Shown: positions 8,548-17,876 of the stretch, piece after piece
Position numbering within the stretch: position 1 is the first letter of the stretch
Layout: the number at the start of each line of letters is the position of its first letter
Origin: Prosthecobacter dejongeii
GTDB lineage: Bacteria > Verrucomicrobiota > Verrucomicrobiia > Verrucomicrobiales > Verrucomicrobiaceae
DNA: 64,000 nucleotides
NCBI RefSeq assembly: GCF_014203045.1
Contig: NZ_JACHIF010000007.1
Span: 124,001 to 188,000 of the forward strand
Reading direction: 5' to 3'
Notes under the pieces: model-generated
What the model saw: only the letters and a program-made list of their open reading frames with translations
Databases searched by the model: none
What the model was told of the DNA's origin: nothing
Program-made: the position numbers and the translations under genes

Positions 8548-10389
8548 ATGCGCTTCCTTCCAATCAGCGCAGCCTGGTTCTGTCTGTCCCTGGCTGTTCA
8601 TGCCGCTCCAGCTTCACGGCTGGTGTGGCAGCCCGTGCAGGAGTACTTTATCCGCATTCAGCCGGGCAAGGCCCCCGTACCAGTTGCCGGCACTCAGCGG
8701 TTAAACTCCTTTGTGGCCTACACTCATTTAGGCACAGACTTTGGTTTTCATGGGCCTGCTGAGCACACGATTCAGTGGCAGACGGACGAAATCTGCGCGC
8801 ATCTGGGGCAGGACCCGGATGCTTGGGCCGGTTTGTGGCATAGCTTGGCTGGATTGGCTCGTGAAAATGACAAAGTGCTGAATTTCGCAGCTCCGTGGGC
8901 AGAATTCATCAGTTCGCGCTATCAGCCGAAAATCAGTAGTGTCATGATCCAGGCCAAAGGGCAGGGGAGATTGAAGCTGGAGATCAAGTCGAACGAGCAA
9001 AAGACACTTTGGGAACATTTGCTGGATGTCCAGGCCGTGGCCTGTGAAACATATGTCCTTCCAGTGCCCACTCTGGCGATGCCTAACGCCAAGTTGATCA
9101 ACTGGACGGCTGAATCGGGCAGTGAACTCTGCGTCACAAGTCTGAATTTAGGGGTGGAACTGCCACCCATAGCTTTTGACGAATATGTGGTGGCTGCGTC
9201 GTATGCGAAATTGGCGCGTTGTTATGATGCGAAGTCTGGTTTTGTCAAAGACCGTGCTCATACTGAGGATGGTGCCTTTGAGTCCCTGGCTTCTACAGGT
9301 ATGTTTGCTCTGGCGACTGCGGTGCTGGCGCAGCCGCCTTTGGAGATTGTTAATCGAAATGAGGCTGCGAAGATTCTTCGTACCATCCATCGCGCCGCTC
9401 GTGCTTTGGATCGCCCCCTCGGGTTGCTACCGCATTTCGTTCGCCGTAGCGCGACGGGTTATGTCATTCATCCAGGGACTGAATATAGCACGGTGGATAC
9501 AGCCATCTTTTACCATAGCCTTTTACTAGCTGCACAGGGCCTAGGAGATGAGGATCTGCACTTGGAGCTGGTCTCTGCTGTGGATCAGATAGATTTTAAA
9601 GCCCTACGCCTGCCCGATGGGAGTCTCAGTCACGGAATGAAGGATGATGGCCGCACGCTACTCCCTCATGGCTGGACGGATTGGGGCGGAGAATCTGCTT
9701 TGGTGATGATGTTAGAACGCATCGCCAATGACCAAGCGCCGCGAGTGAAGATGGAGCGGCCGGGGCAGTCCTGGCAGGGGACGGGATTCATTCCAGAGAT
9801 CCAGAGCCTGTTTTATCCAGATTTTGATCAAGATGTGCCGGATGCTCTGGATGGAGTGAAGTGGCTGAGCGCACGTACCCGCATGTTACAGGCACAAAAA
9901 GATTACATTCAGCGTACCTGGCCTGACAGTCTAGCAGCTAAGATCGGAATTTATGGTCTCTCTGCTGGCGAAGGAGAGCATGGGGATCGTTACCATGTGG
10001 GAGGGGTAGATCTACCAGACCAAGCGATGATTCATCCGCATTACATTCTGATGTCTGCCGCTCTTACGCCGCCTTCCGAAACTTATGCGCTCTTGGATCG
10101 TATGGAAAAGGCTGGTTATTTCCCCCCCTGGGGCATGGTGGAAACCATCTGCATCACAGGTCATAGCTACCTGCCGATGACAGGCTCTCTTAATGCCTCC
10201 TTTGAATCTATCGGTGCCTATCATCTGCTGGCCAAAAATCGAGGGATTCCAGATCTCATCTATCAGTCCAGTCGCCAGTCACCGGAGCTGCGTCGGGCGG
10301 TGGAATTATTTTATCCTGCATCTTCACGGCCTGTGCAATCTGCAGAACTGAAAATGCCACCCGATAGTTCAACTTCGGGAACGAACTGA
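8548..10389 (+). CDS. Exported glucoamylase-like (alpha/alpha)6 protein
   Basis: A 613-residue exported protein starting at ATG 8548 with signal peptide MRFLPISAAWFCLSLAVHAA; a GTG ten codons upstream is less likely. The N-terminal 220 residues look like a beta-sandwich. From about residue 225 the pattern matches the PF10091 glucoamylase-like fold: a YSTVDTAIFYHSLLLAAQ helix, LPHGWTDWGGESALVMMLER, a FYPDFD loop and IGIYGLSAGEG near residue 475. That family includes beta-glucan-active GH144/GH162 enzymes, so a glucan-trimming role in the periplasm is a reasonable inference. Catalytic residues could not be fixed by eye. It diverges from the PSCyt1 gene, with a 136-base intergenic region. Confidence 0.65.
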   Translation: MRFLPISAAWFCLSLAVHAAPASRLVWQPVQEYFIRIQPGKAPVPVAGTQRLNSFVAYTHLGTDFGFHGPAEHTIQWQTDEICAHLGQDPDAWAGLWHSLAGLARENDKVLNFAAPWAEFISSRYQPKISSVMIQAKGQGRLKLEIKSNEQKTLWEHLLDVQAVACETYVLPVPTLAMPNAKLINWTAESGSELCVTSLNLGVELPPIAFDEYVVAASYAKLARCYDAKSGFVKDRAHTEDGAFESLASTGMFALATAVLAQPPLEIVNRNEAAKILRTIHRAARALDRPLGLLPHFVRRSATGYVIHPGTEYSTVDTAIFYHSLLLAAQGLGDEDLHLELVSAVDQIDFKALRLPDGSLSHGMKDDGRTLLPHGWTDWGGESALVMMLERIANDQAPRVKMERPGQSWQGTGFIPEIQSLFYPDFDQDVPDALDGVKWLSARTRMLQAQKDYIQRTWPDSLAAKIGIYGLSAGEGEHGDRYHVGGVDLPDQAMIHPHYILMSAALTPPSETYALLDRMEKAGYFPPWGMVETICITGHSYLPMTGSLNASFESIGAYHLLAKNRGIPDLIYQSSRQSPELRRAVELFYPASSRPVQSAELKMPPDSSTSGTN

Positions 10390-10410
10390 AAATGGGTCGT
10401 TTGTGAACAC

Positions 10411-10442
10411 AAAAAAGCAGCCATCATTCAATGATGGCTGCT
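10411..10442 (-). terminator. Intrinsic terminator of obg
   Basis: Arms 10416-10427 and 10431-10442 form a perfect 12-pair stem with a three-base loop. Six A residues precede it on the plus strand (10411-10416), giving a U tract on the minus strand. It lies 16 bases past the obg stop. It may also slow plus-strand transcripts arriving from the convergent gene, but there is no T run on that side. Confidence 0.85.
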
Positions 10443-10457
10443 GATGAATAAAAGGGG

Positions 10458-11501
10458 TTATTTCAAGACCTCGAAAGTCTGGCCGATCTTTTTATCCAGA
10501 AAGTCCCGTAGCTTGTCCAGGCCTAAGCCGGTTTCACCTGAGACGGGGAAAATCTTGACACGTTTAAAGCGCTCTTTTAGGCGCTCAACATTGGCTTCGG
10601 CACCTTCGACGTCAATCTTGTTCGCCAGGATATGCCAAGGGCGTTTGGACAATTCTTTCGAATAGAGTGAGACCTCTTTGCGGACAGTTTCCAGATCTTG
10701 TACAGGGTCACGCCCTTCGGTACCGGCTGCATCCACCACAAAGAGCAAGATGCGGCAACGCATGATGTGCCGCAGAAAGTCATGACCAAGGCCAACGTTT
10801 TGGTGAGCTCCTTCGATGAGACCTGGAATATCTGCGAGGGTGCCACGGCGATGATCGCCAAAGTGAATGACCCCCACCATGGGTTGCAATGTGGTGAAGG
10901 GATAGTTAGCGATCTTGGGCTTAGCTGCGCTGAGCTTGGAAAGTAACGTGGACTTACCTGCATTTGGGAAACCAACAAAGCCTGCATCCGCAATGCTGCG
11001 CAGCTCAAAGTGGAAATAGCTCTCTTCGCCATCCTCACCAGGGGTGAACTCGCGAGGAGCTTGGTGGGTGCTGGTTTTAAAGTGAATGTTGCCTTTGCCG
11101 CCCTTACCACCTTTGCAAAGCACAAAGCGCTGCCCCACTTCCGTGAGGTCAGCGAAGGGTTCATAGCGGGTGACAATTTCACCAGTCTCGGGATCTTCTT
11201 CTTCCACCACTTTGGAAATCACGGTGCCACTGGGTACTTTATAGATGACCTCTTCAGCACTGATGCCTGTGCACATGTTGCCGCCACCTTTTTTGCCATC
11301 CTCAGCGATGAGTTTGGCATTGAAAAAGTACTGGCGCAGACTGTTGGTACTGGAGTCCACGAGGAGGACAATATCTCCACCCCGGCCTCCATCACCACCA
11401 TCTGGGCCGCCTTTGGGACGGAACTTGCCACGGTGAAAGTGCATACTCCCATCCCCACCTTTACCGGCGCGGGCATAGACTTTGATTTGATCGACAAACA
11501 T
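10458..11501 (-). CDS. obg: GTPase Obg/CgtA
   Basis: A 347-residue essential GTPase that binds the 50S subunit and takes part in ribosome assembly and stress control. The glycine-rich Obg fold fills residues 1-160 (GKGGDGSMHFHRGKFRPKGG, then GGDGGRGGDI). The G domain follows with G1 GFPNAGKSTLL, G3 DIPGLIEGA, G4 NKID and a short C-terminus without an extended tail. The start is ATG at 11501 (MFVDQIKVYARAG), the conserved family start; the open frame extends 22 codons further upstream without support. It diverges from the gene at 11617 and ends at the terminator at 10411. Confidence 0.97.
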   Translation of the reverse strand: MFVDQIKVYARAGKGGDGSMHFHRGKFRPKGGPDGGDGGRGGDIVLLVDSSTNSLRQYFFNAKLIAEDGKKGGGNMCTGISAEEVIYKVPSGTVISKVVEEEDPETGEIVTRYEPFADLTEVGQRFVLCKGGKGGKGNIHFKTSTHQAPREFTPGEDGEESYFHFELRSIADAGFVGFPNAGKSTLLSKLSAAKPKIANYPFTTLQPMVGVIHFGDHRRGTLADIPGLIEGAHQNVGLGHDFLRHIMRCRILLFVVDAAGTEGRDPVQDLETVRKEVSLYSKELSKRPWHILANKIDVEGAEANVERLKERFKRVKIFPVSGETGLGLDKLRDFLDKKIGQTFEVLK

Positions 11502-11616
11502 GAACCGGGCATGTAGCTCTTTTTTTGCCCTGTTACAAGCCGTTCGCGAACGAAGTTCTCTGTCCAAGCGATGTTTGGTGCTTTTCCCCAGGTGCAGAGG
11601 CTGCTAAACACCCTCC

Positions 11617-13080
11617 ATGCGCTATTTTTTCGCCGTTTTATGGCTTCCTCTGATGCTCGCGGCTGCCCAAGAAATGCCGTTTGGCATTCAGGTGGTGGAT
11701 GCACAAACGGGGAGGGGCGTCCCGCTAATAACGCTTACGACGACGAACCACCAAGTTTTTGTCACCGACAGTGCCGGCTGGGTATCCTTCCAAGAGCCAG
11801 GTTTCATGGACACGGAGGTCTATTTCCATGTGAGCGGTCCAGGCTATTCGGTGGCAAAGGATGGTTTTGGTTATTCGGGGGCGCGATTGCACCCGAAAGC
11901 AGGTGAAAAAACCGAGATCAAAGTGCTGCGCCATAATATCGCTGAGCGGCTTTACCGTGTGACAGGGCAGGGAATCTACCGGGATTCCACCTTGCTAGGT
12001 TTGGAGAATCCGTTACCCAAGTCTAACCTTAATGCTGCCGTGACTGGTCAAGACAGTGTGCAGGTACTGCCCTGGAAAGGCCGACTTTTTTGGTTATGGG
12101 GGGATACGAATGTAGCAAATTATCCGCTGGGCAATTTCCACACCACTTGTGCCTGGTCTGACCTGCCAGCCAAAGGCGGACTGGAGGCAAATGATGGAGT
12201 GCATCTTGAATACCTGATGGGAGGAGATGGACGGGTGCGGAAAATGGTGCCGACTCATGAGAAAGGTGTGGTGTGGGTTTTTGGTCTGCTCGGGGTGGCC
12301 GATAAAGCGGGAAACGATCATTTGTTAGGCCATTACGGGCGCTACGAACGGCTGGATAAACGGGTGGAGCACGGTCTCGTCGAGTTCGACGACGTTGAAG
12401 GACATTTTAGGCCTGTGGTGCAACTGGGTGACGAGTTTTCCTGGCAGCACCCCGAAGGGAACGCTGTTCGCGTTTCTTCCAAAGACGGCGATTTTTTTTA
12501 CTTTGTGGAGAGCTTTGCGCTGACCCGAGTTAAAGCAGACTATGATAACGTCTTGAATCCCGCTAGTTATGAGGCTCTCGCGTGGTCTGAAGACACTCAA
12601 GGATATCAATGGCAATCGAAATTACCTCCAGTAACTCAGCTGTCTGAGCGCCAGCAAATACGCTCGGGAAAAATTCCTGAGGAGAAGGCGCTGCTACAAG
12701 TTCAGGATGAGGCCTCGGGTAAGCCAGTTCTCATTCACCGCGCTAGCATAAACTGGAATGCTTATCGTCAGCGCTGGATCATGATCGCAACTCAGAATCA
12801 AGGGGAAGTTTCTATGCTGGGAGAGGTCTGGTATTCAGAAGCCTCCTCCCCGGAAGGACCGTGGAACCAAGCCGTAAAAATCGCCTCGCATCCCAAATAC
12901 ACTTTTTACAATCCACGGCATCATCCGTTCTTTGATGAAAATGGGGGGCGAACCATTTATTTTGAGGGCACTTATACGGAGACTTTTTCAGGAAACCCCA
13001 TCGCCACTCCGCGTTATGATTACAACCAAATCATGTATCGTCTGGATCTAAGTGATCCGAGATTGGCCGTATTCAAATAA
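11617..13080 (+). CDS. Exported beta-propeller protein, possibly glycosidase-like
   Basis: A 487-residue secreted protein with signal peptide MRYFFAVLWLPLMLAAAQ. Residues 20-110 look like a transthyretin or carboxypeptidase-regulatory-like beta domain (VVDAQTGRGVPLITLTTTNH, then VTDSAGWVSFQEPG). From about residue 135 the sequence shows the repeating W/G/D pattern of a five-bladed propeller (GRLFWLWGDTNVANYPLGNF, VWYSEASSPEGPWNQAV, NPRHHPFFDENGGRTIYFEGTY). This is reminiscent of GH43/GH32-like or DUF4185 proteins. I could not assign catalytic acids, so a binding rather than hydrolytic role is equally open. It ends at a bidirectional hairpin at 13082. Confidence 0.6.
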   Translation: MRYFFAVLWLPLMLAAAQEMPFGIQVVDAQTGRGVPLITLTTTNHQVFVTDSAGWVSFQEPGFMDTEVYFHVSGPGYSVAKDGFGYSGARLHPKAGEKTEIKVLRHNIAERLYRVTGQGIYRDSTLLGLENPLPKSNLNAAVTGQDSVQVLPWKGRLFWLWGDTNVANYPLGNFHTTCAWSDLPAKGGLEANDGVHLEYLMGGDGRVRKMVPTHEKGVVWVFGLLGVADKAGNDHLLGHYGRYERLDKRVEHGLVEFDDVEGHFRPVVQLGDEFSWQHPEGNAVRVSSKDGDFFYFVESFALTRVKADYDNVLNPASYEALAWSEDTQGYQWQSKLPPVTQLSERQQIRSGKIPEEKALLQVQDEASGKPVLIHRASINWNAYRQRWIMIATQNQGEVSMLGEVWYSEASSPEGPWNQAVKIASHPKYTFYNPRHHPFFDENGGRTIYFEGTYTETFSGNPIATPRYDYNQIMYRLDLSDPRLAVFK

Positions 13081-13081
13081 A

Positions 13082-13115
13082 AGGCCTGAGCTTTCCATGG
13101 AAAGATCTCAGGCCT
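13082..13115. terminator. Bidirectional terminator between convergent genes
   Basis: Arms AGGCCTGAG (13082-13090) and CTCAGGCCT (13107-13115) pair perfectly. An inner CTTTCC/GGAAAG pairing extends the stem. It lies 1 base after the propeller gene and 21 bases after the sdhB stop on the other strand. AATAAAA on the left gives a U tract for the minus strand; on the right only CAAAATT follows. Confidence 0.65.
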
Positions 13116-13136
13116 CAAAATTAACGGTCTCTAATA

Positions 13137-13925
13137 TTAATCTCCACCTTCAGCGCGCTCAATGCCACCGCCTAGAGCTTCCGCAGCGGCAGCAATGGCG
13201 TAGTCGCGGTTAATTTTAGTGATCCAGCGCACGCTGATTTCTTTTGGGCAGGCAGCTTCACACTCATACTGGTTGGTGCAGTTTCCAAAGCCTTCTTTGT
13301 CCATCTGACGAACCATACCAAGGGTGCGGCGGTTCTTTTCAGGCTTGCCCTGGGGAAGGGAATTGAGTTGGCCAGCTTTGGCAGAAACGAAAAGCATGGC
13401 GCTAGCGTTTTTACATGCTGCAACGCAGGCCCCGCAGCCGATGCAGGCAGCGGCGTCCATGGCGGCGTCAGCCACTTCTTTGCCGACTAAGATACTGTTG
13501 GCATCTGGCGCGGCACCCGTGCGGAGACTGATGTACCCACCCGCTCTTTGGATGCGGTCAAAAGCACTGCGATCCACCATCAAGTCCTTGATGACGGGGA
13601 AAGCGCGGGCACGGAAGGGCTCAATCCAAATTGTATCCCCGGTGCGGAACTTGCGCATGTGTAGCTGGCACGTAGTCGTGGCTTTTTCGGGGCCATGAGG
13701 CATCCCATTGATGGTCATCGAACACATACCGCAGATGCCTTCACGGCAATCATGGTCAAAAGCGATTGGCTCCTGGCCTTTCTGAATCAAGCGCTCATTG
13801 ACGATGTCCATCATCTCCAGGAAGGAAGCATGATCTGGAATCTCTGGCGCTTCGATATCTTGAAAATGGCCAGGCTGACCCTGATTCTGGCGCCAGACTT
13901 TGAGGTGAAGATTAAGGAGTGACAT
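13137..13925 (-). CDS. sdhB: Succinate dehydrogenase/fumarate reductase Fe-S subunit
   Basis: A 262-residue iron-sulfur subunit carrying electrons from the flavoprotein to the membrane anchor. The 2Fe-2S motif is [15 protein letters not shown] near residue 61. The ferredoxin-like C-terminal half holds [13 protein letters not shown] near residue 157 and [20 protein letters not shown] near residue 214. The sequence style, with the [12 protein letters not shown] linker, fits the type B complexes of Bacteroidota, Chlorobi and Verrucomicrobiota. It is the last gene of sdhC-sdhA-sdhB, 42 bases after sdhA, and ends before a terminator at 13082. Confidence 0.95.
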   Translation of the reverse strand: MSLLNLHLKVWRQNQGQPGHFQDIEAPEIPDHASFLEMMDIVNERLIQKGQEPIAFDHDCREGICGMCSMTINGMPHGPEKATTTCQLHMRKFRTGDTIWIEPFRARAFPVIKDLMVDRSAFDRIQRAGGYISLRTGAAPDANSILVGKEVADAAMDAAACIGCGACVAACKNASAMLFVSAKAGQLNSLPQGKPEKNRRTLGMVRQMDKEGFGNCTNQYECEAACPKEISVRWITKINRDYAIAAAAEALGGGIERAEGGD

Positions 13926-13967
13926 AAACCGAAAGGAGTGAGTAAGCGAGAATGGGGAAGAGGCAGA

Positions 13968-15884
13968 TCACTTGTAGCTGCGGACGGATAGATGGACTTC
14001 TTCGAAAGTGAGTTGTTCCTTGTTCAGGATCGGTTTGGAGAAGTCCCCGGTGTATTCCCAGGCGGCGGCGTAGCAGTAGTTTTCATCATCACGCTTCGCT
14101 TCGCCATCGGGATACTGATGTTCACTGCGGAAGTGACCTCCGCAGCTTTCTTCACGATCGCTGGCATCCAGACATAGCAGTTCGGCAAACTCCATGAAGT
14201 CAGCGACACGTCCTGCTTTCTCGAGTTCAGGATTGGCCATAATGCCAGAACCTGGAATGGTGACATTGTTCCAGAATTCATCGCGCAGCTCAGGAATGCG
14301 TTTTAGGGCCTCTGCAAGTCCTGCTTTATCACGTGCCATGCCGCACTTGTCCCAAACGAGAAGGCCGAGCTCGCGGTGGAAGCTGTCCACGCTGCGTTTG
14401 CCTTTGATGTTGAGGAGGCGATTGGTGCGAGATTGGCAGTCTTCCAGGGCCTTCTGGAACTCTGGGTGGCTGGTGGTAACAGAGCCTGGGTTCTGGGTGA
14501 CCAAATAAGGCGCGATGGTGGTCGGGATGACGAAGTAGCCATCTGCTAGGCCCTGCATGAGAGCACTGGCGCCGAGACGGTTGGCACCATGATCGGAGAA
14601 GTTGGCTTCCCCAAGAACGTGAAGGCCAGGAAGATTGCTCATCAGGTTATAGTCCACCCAAAGGCCACCCATGGTGTAGTGAACAGCTGGGTAAATACGC
14701 ATCGGCTGCGTATAGGCGCTTTCTCCGGTAATGCGCTGATACATTTCAAAGAGGTTGCCGTAACGCTCAGCGATGGTCTTTTGGCCGAATTGACCGATGG
14801 CTTCCGCAAAGTCGAGATAAACACCTCGTCCCCCGGGACCGACACCACGACCGTCGTCGCAGGCTTCTTTGGCTGCACGGCTGGAAATGTCACGCGGTGC
14901 TAAGTTACCAAAGCTAGGATATTTGCGCTCGAGATAGTAATCACGATCGGCTTCCGGGATCTGATGGGGGGGCTTGCCGATATCAGCTGCTTTTTTGGGC
15001 ACCCAGACACGGCCGTCATTGCGCAGCGACTCTGACATGAGGGTCAGTTTGCTCTGGTAGTCACCACTAACAGGGATGCAAGTCGGGTGAATCTGCGTGT
15101 AGCAAGGATTAGCAAAGTAAGCTCCCTTTTTATGAGCACGCCAAGTGGCCGTCACGTTGCAGCCCATGGCGTTAGTGGAGAGATAAAATACGTTGCCATA
15201 TCCCCCTGTGCACAGCAGAACGGTATCGCCTGAGTGGGCTTCTATTTTTCCGGTGACAAGATCACGAGTAATGATGCCTTTGGCGTGACCATCCACCACC
15301 ACGAGTTCCAGCATTTCGGTACGTGAATACATCTTCACGCCGCCTCGGGCGATTTCCTTGTTCAGTGCGGAGTAGGCGCCGAGAAGAAGCTGCTGTCCCG
15401 TTTGGCCGCGTGCATAGAAAGTGCGACTGACCTGGGCACCACCGAAGGAGCGGTTGGCTAGGCCACCCCCGTATTCACGGGCGAAGGGCACGCCCTGGGC
15501 GGCACATTGGTCGATGATATTGACGCTTTCTTCTGCCAAACGATGCACGTTGGCCTCACGAGCACGGAAGTCACCGCCTTTGACGGTGTCATAAAAAAGG
15601 CGATGCACGCTATCGCCATCGTTTTGATAGTTCTTGGCGGCGTTGATGCCCCCCTGGGCTGCAATCGAGTGTGCGCGGCGAGGGCTATCCTGGAAACAAA
15701 AGCACTTCACTTGGTAACCGAGCTCGGAAAGCGTAGCGGCAGCCGAGGAACCTGCAAGGCCACTGCCCACGACGAGCACGGTATACTTGCGCTTGTTCTT
15801 CGGGTTGATGAGCTTGGAGTCCTGCTTGTGTTTGGACCACTTTTCAGCCATCGGGCCGGAGGGAATCTTAGAGTCGAGAGGCAT
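13968..15884 (-). CDS. sdhA: Succinate dehydrogenase/fumarate reductase flavoprotein
   Basis: A 638-residue FAD subunit that oxidises succinate to fumarate, or runs in reverse. The Rossmann dinucleotide site is [14 protein letters not shown] near residue 38. The covalent-FAD histidine lies in [17 protein letters not shown]. The capping and catalytic domains carry [14 protein letters not shown] and a late [37 protein letters not shown] stretch. Length and features match the non-classical SdhA paired with a single five-helix cytochrome subunit. The gap to sdhC is 48 bases, so one operon is expected. Confidence 0.96.
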   Translation of the reverse strand: MPLDSKIPSGPMAEKWSKHKQDSKLINPKNKRKYTVLVVGSGLAGSSAAATLSELGYQVKCFCFQDSPRRAHSIAAQGGINAAKNYQNDGDSVHRLFYDTVKGGDFRAREANVHRLAEESVNIIDQCAAQGVPFAREYGGGLANRSFGGAQVSRTFYARGQTGQQLLLGAYSALNKEIARGGVKMYSRTEMLELVVVDGHAKGIITRDLVTGKIEAHSGDTVLLCTGGYGNVFYLSTNAMGCNVTATWRAHKKGAYFANPCYTQIHPTCIPVSGDYQSKLTLMSESLRNDGRVWVPKKAADIGKPPHQIPEADRDYYLERKYPSFGNLAPRDISSRAAKEACDDGRGVGPGGRGVYLDFAEAIGQFGQKTIAERYGNLFEMYQRITGESAYTQPMRIYPAVHYTMGGLWVDYNLMSNLPGLHVLGEANFSDHGANRLGASALMQGLADGYFVIPTTIAPYLVTQNPGSVTTSHPEFQKALEDCQSRTNRLLNIKGKRSVDSFHRELGLLVWDKCGMARDKAGLAEALKRIPELRDEFWNNVTIPGSGIMANPELEKAGRVADFMEFAELLCLDASDREESCGGHFRSEHQYPDGEAKRDDENYCYAAAWEYTGDFSKPILNKEQLTFEEVHLSVRSYK

Positions 15885-15932
15885 GGCGGGGAAGGTGAAT
15901 GAACGGGTGCGCGTGAAAGGAGTGCCGATGGA

Positions 15933-16646
15933 TTATCTGCCGTAGCCAAAGACCAAAATGGCGATCGGGATGGAGCAATTTCCTACCAAGATGAGCAGGG
16001 CAAAGGCAATGCCCAGCTTTTGAAACAGTGGCCACGTGCGGTGAGTAGCCAGACCGAGAGTCTGGAAAATACTAGCGACACCATGACTAAGATGGCTGCA
16101 GAGCAGGATCATGGCGAAAATATAGAACACGGAGGCTGGCCACCATGAGAAGCCATCAATGACCATTTTATAAACGTTGTGAACTTGCTCCCCATGAAGC
16201 TCGGTGCTGTAAAGAGTTGGATTGTTGTATTCATTCCCGACACGCACGGTGAAGTGCATGAGGTGATAGATAATAAAAGCCAGGATGGTGAGGCCGCTCC
16301 AGATCATGGTGCGGGAAGCTGTGCTAGAAACTTTATGAGCTTCTTTGCCATAGCGATCCTTGCGGGCGGCGCGGTTCGCTTTGGTCAGTTGGATGGTGGC
16401 GACGATGTGAATAAGCACTGCCGCGAGGAGGCCAATGCGGGCAATCCAAACGCCAGCACCGTGCAAGGAAGTTTGCAACATGTGACCATATTCATTAATA
16501 GCATCTGGCCCAGCAAACACGAGAAGGTTCCCCACCATGTGACCGAGGATAAAAACGACGAGCATCAAGCCTGTCAGGGCGACAAGAAACTTCTTGCCAA
16601 TGGAGGAGCTATAAAATCGGGATAAAGAGTCTAAAACGGCGCTCAT
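15933..16646 (-). CDS. sdhC: Succinate dehydrogenase cytochrome b subunit (type B anchor)
   Basis: A 237-residue membrane anchor with about five transmembrane helices, including FLVALTGLMLVVFILGHMVGNLLVF, IARIGLLAAVLIHIVATIQL, MIWSGLTILAFIIYHLMHF and LGIAFALLILVGNCSIPIAIL. Histidines in HMVGN, HIVAT, YHLMHF and CSHLSHG are the likely heme b ligands. This is the single-polypeptide, di-heme type B anchor, so no SdhD is expected and none is present. The start is ATG 16646 (MSAVLDSLSRFYSSSIGKK); an upstream in-frame start lacks support. On the minus strand a perfect TTGACA lies at 16737-16732, but no good -10 follows it. Confidence 0.92.
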   Translation of the reverse strand: MSAVLDSLSRFYSSSIGKKFLVALTGLMLVVFILGHMVGNLLVFAGPDAINEYGHMLQTSLHGAGVWIARIGLLAAVLIHIVATIQLTKANRAARKDRYGKEAHKVSSTASRTMIWSGLTILAFIIYHLMHFTVRVGNEYNNPTLYSTELHGEQVHNVYKMVIDGFSWWPASVFYIFAMILLCSHLSHGVASIFQTLGLATHRTWPLFQKLGIAFALLILVGNCSIPIAILVFGYGR

Positions 16647-16840
16647 GGGTGGTGTGTTTTCACCTTGGCAATACGAACCCATCGTGCAAGCCGCAGCTCA
16701 AAAATTCATCAGTGCTGATCTTGCGAAATGATGTCAATATCTTGTCATGAAGCTGATTTTTGAGTGCTGAATCCCAACTTCTGCATAAAAGTATCCGATT
16801 CAGACACTTTCTTTTCGTCCCTTCGGGGGCATTTTCAGGC

Positions 16841-17242
16841 ATGTCATTGCCAAATGATGAAGCTTTGCAAAAGCGACTGACGAAACTGCGAATCCATGAA
16901 GAGGATTTAGAGGAGGAATTTATCCGTGGCAGTGGGCCCGGAGGTCAAAAGATCAATAAAACTTCTTCAACAGTGGTGCTCCGGCACGTGCCTTCCGGTT
17001 TAGAGGTGCGCTGTCAGCGGGAAAGATCACAGGTGATGAACCGCTATTGGGCGCGGATGGAATTGTGCGATCGCATGGAGGCCGCAGTGAGTGAGGCTAA
17101 AATGGCGCTACAGAACGAGAGGGAAAAAGCCCGTCGCCAAAACCGCCCCCGGCCCAGAGGTCTGAAAAACCGAATCTTGAAGACCAAGAAGAATCGTTCA
17201 GGTGTGAAAAAGAATCGAGGTCGTGTCAGCGGGGATGACTGA
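16841..17242 (+). CDS. Release-factor-like peptidyl-tRNA hydrolase with GGQ motif
   Basis: A 133-residue protein consisting of the catalytic GGQ domain of class I release factors without codon-recognition domains. The motif is GSGPGGQKINKTSSTVVLRH near residue 28. The C-terminus is strongly basic (REKARRQNRPRPRGLKNR, then KKNRSGVKKNRG), as in ribosome-rescue factors that insert a tail in the mRNA channel. A role in releasing peptides from stalled ribosomes is inferred from the ArfB and C12orf65/MTRFR family. ATG 16841 is chosen because homology begins with the following helix. The gene diverges from sdhC. Confidence 0.82.
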   Translation: MSLPNDEALQKRLTKLRIHEEDLEEEFIRGSGPGGQKINKTSSTVVLRHVPSGLEVRCQRERSQVMNRYWARMELCDRMEAAVSEAKMALQNEREKARRQNRPRPRGLKNRILKTKKNRSGVKKNRGRVSGDD

Positions 17243-17268
17243 CCGGGGCAAGCTTTGAGAAGCAGCCT

Positions 17269-17718
17269 TTACACCAGTGTGAGGCACTCAGGAAATCCTT
17301 GGCGAAGATTGGACCAGGGTGCCTGGGCGGAAACGTCTTGAGGATCTGGGGTCGCCGCTAAATCATCGGGGAGTTTCGCTGGAGACAGAATGGCGAGAAA
17401 AACGAGAGGCTCCTGATGAGGATTGTAAGTTGCATGCACAACACCAGGAGGGATGTGCGCCATTTCTCCGGCGCTGAGGATGCGGTATTCATCTCCCACC
17501 CATTGTTCTGCCCGGCCATGGATCACGTAGATGATTTCCTCCCGATGCGGATGAAAATGAAAAGGGTGGCAATGCATGGGGGCCATGTTTGCACGGACGA
17601 GAAGTAGTTTTTCCGCCTCGACAAGATCTGGACGGCATAACCATTCATTGTTCGTCCACGGGTTGGTTTCGCGAGCCGCGTCATTGATCTGCACAAAACG
17701 GGAAGGGGAGTCTGTCAT
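17269..17718 (-). CDS. Cupin-domain protein
   Basis: A 149-residue single-domain cupin. The first metal motif is HCHPFHFHPHREEIIYVIHG near residue 49 and the second is GEMAHIPPGVVHATYN near residue 83, giving a probable mononuclear metal site of several His and one Glu. There is no signal peptide. Small cupins of this kind include isomerases, dioxygenases and sugar-binding sensors, and the substrate cannot be chosen from sequence. It converges on the release-factor-like gene with a 26-base gap. Confidence 0.8.
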   Translation of the reverse strand: MTDSPSRFVQINDAARETNPWTNNEWLCRPDLVEAEKLLLVRANMAPMHCHPFHFHPHREEIIYVIHGRAEQWVGDEYRILSAGEMAHIPPGVVHATYNPHQEPLVFLAILSPAKLPDDLAATPDPQDVSAQAPWSNLRQGFPECLTLV

Positions 17719-17876
17719 AGCGTAGCCTAGGCAACCCTGAGTTTGAAATCAATCTACGGTTACCGCCTGAGGTGCACTTTTGGCTATCTGATACCAACTT
17801 ACAGGCGCTGGCGAAGCTACAAAATCGAAGGTAAAAAAGACTGGTCAAAGGAATGCCTAGACGTTATCTCCCCTCC

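Noticed and set aside
16732-16737. Perfect TTGACA on the minus strand as an sdhC promoter
   Set aside because: No acceptable -10 lies 16-18 bases downstream, so it is noted only in the sdhC entry.
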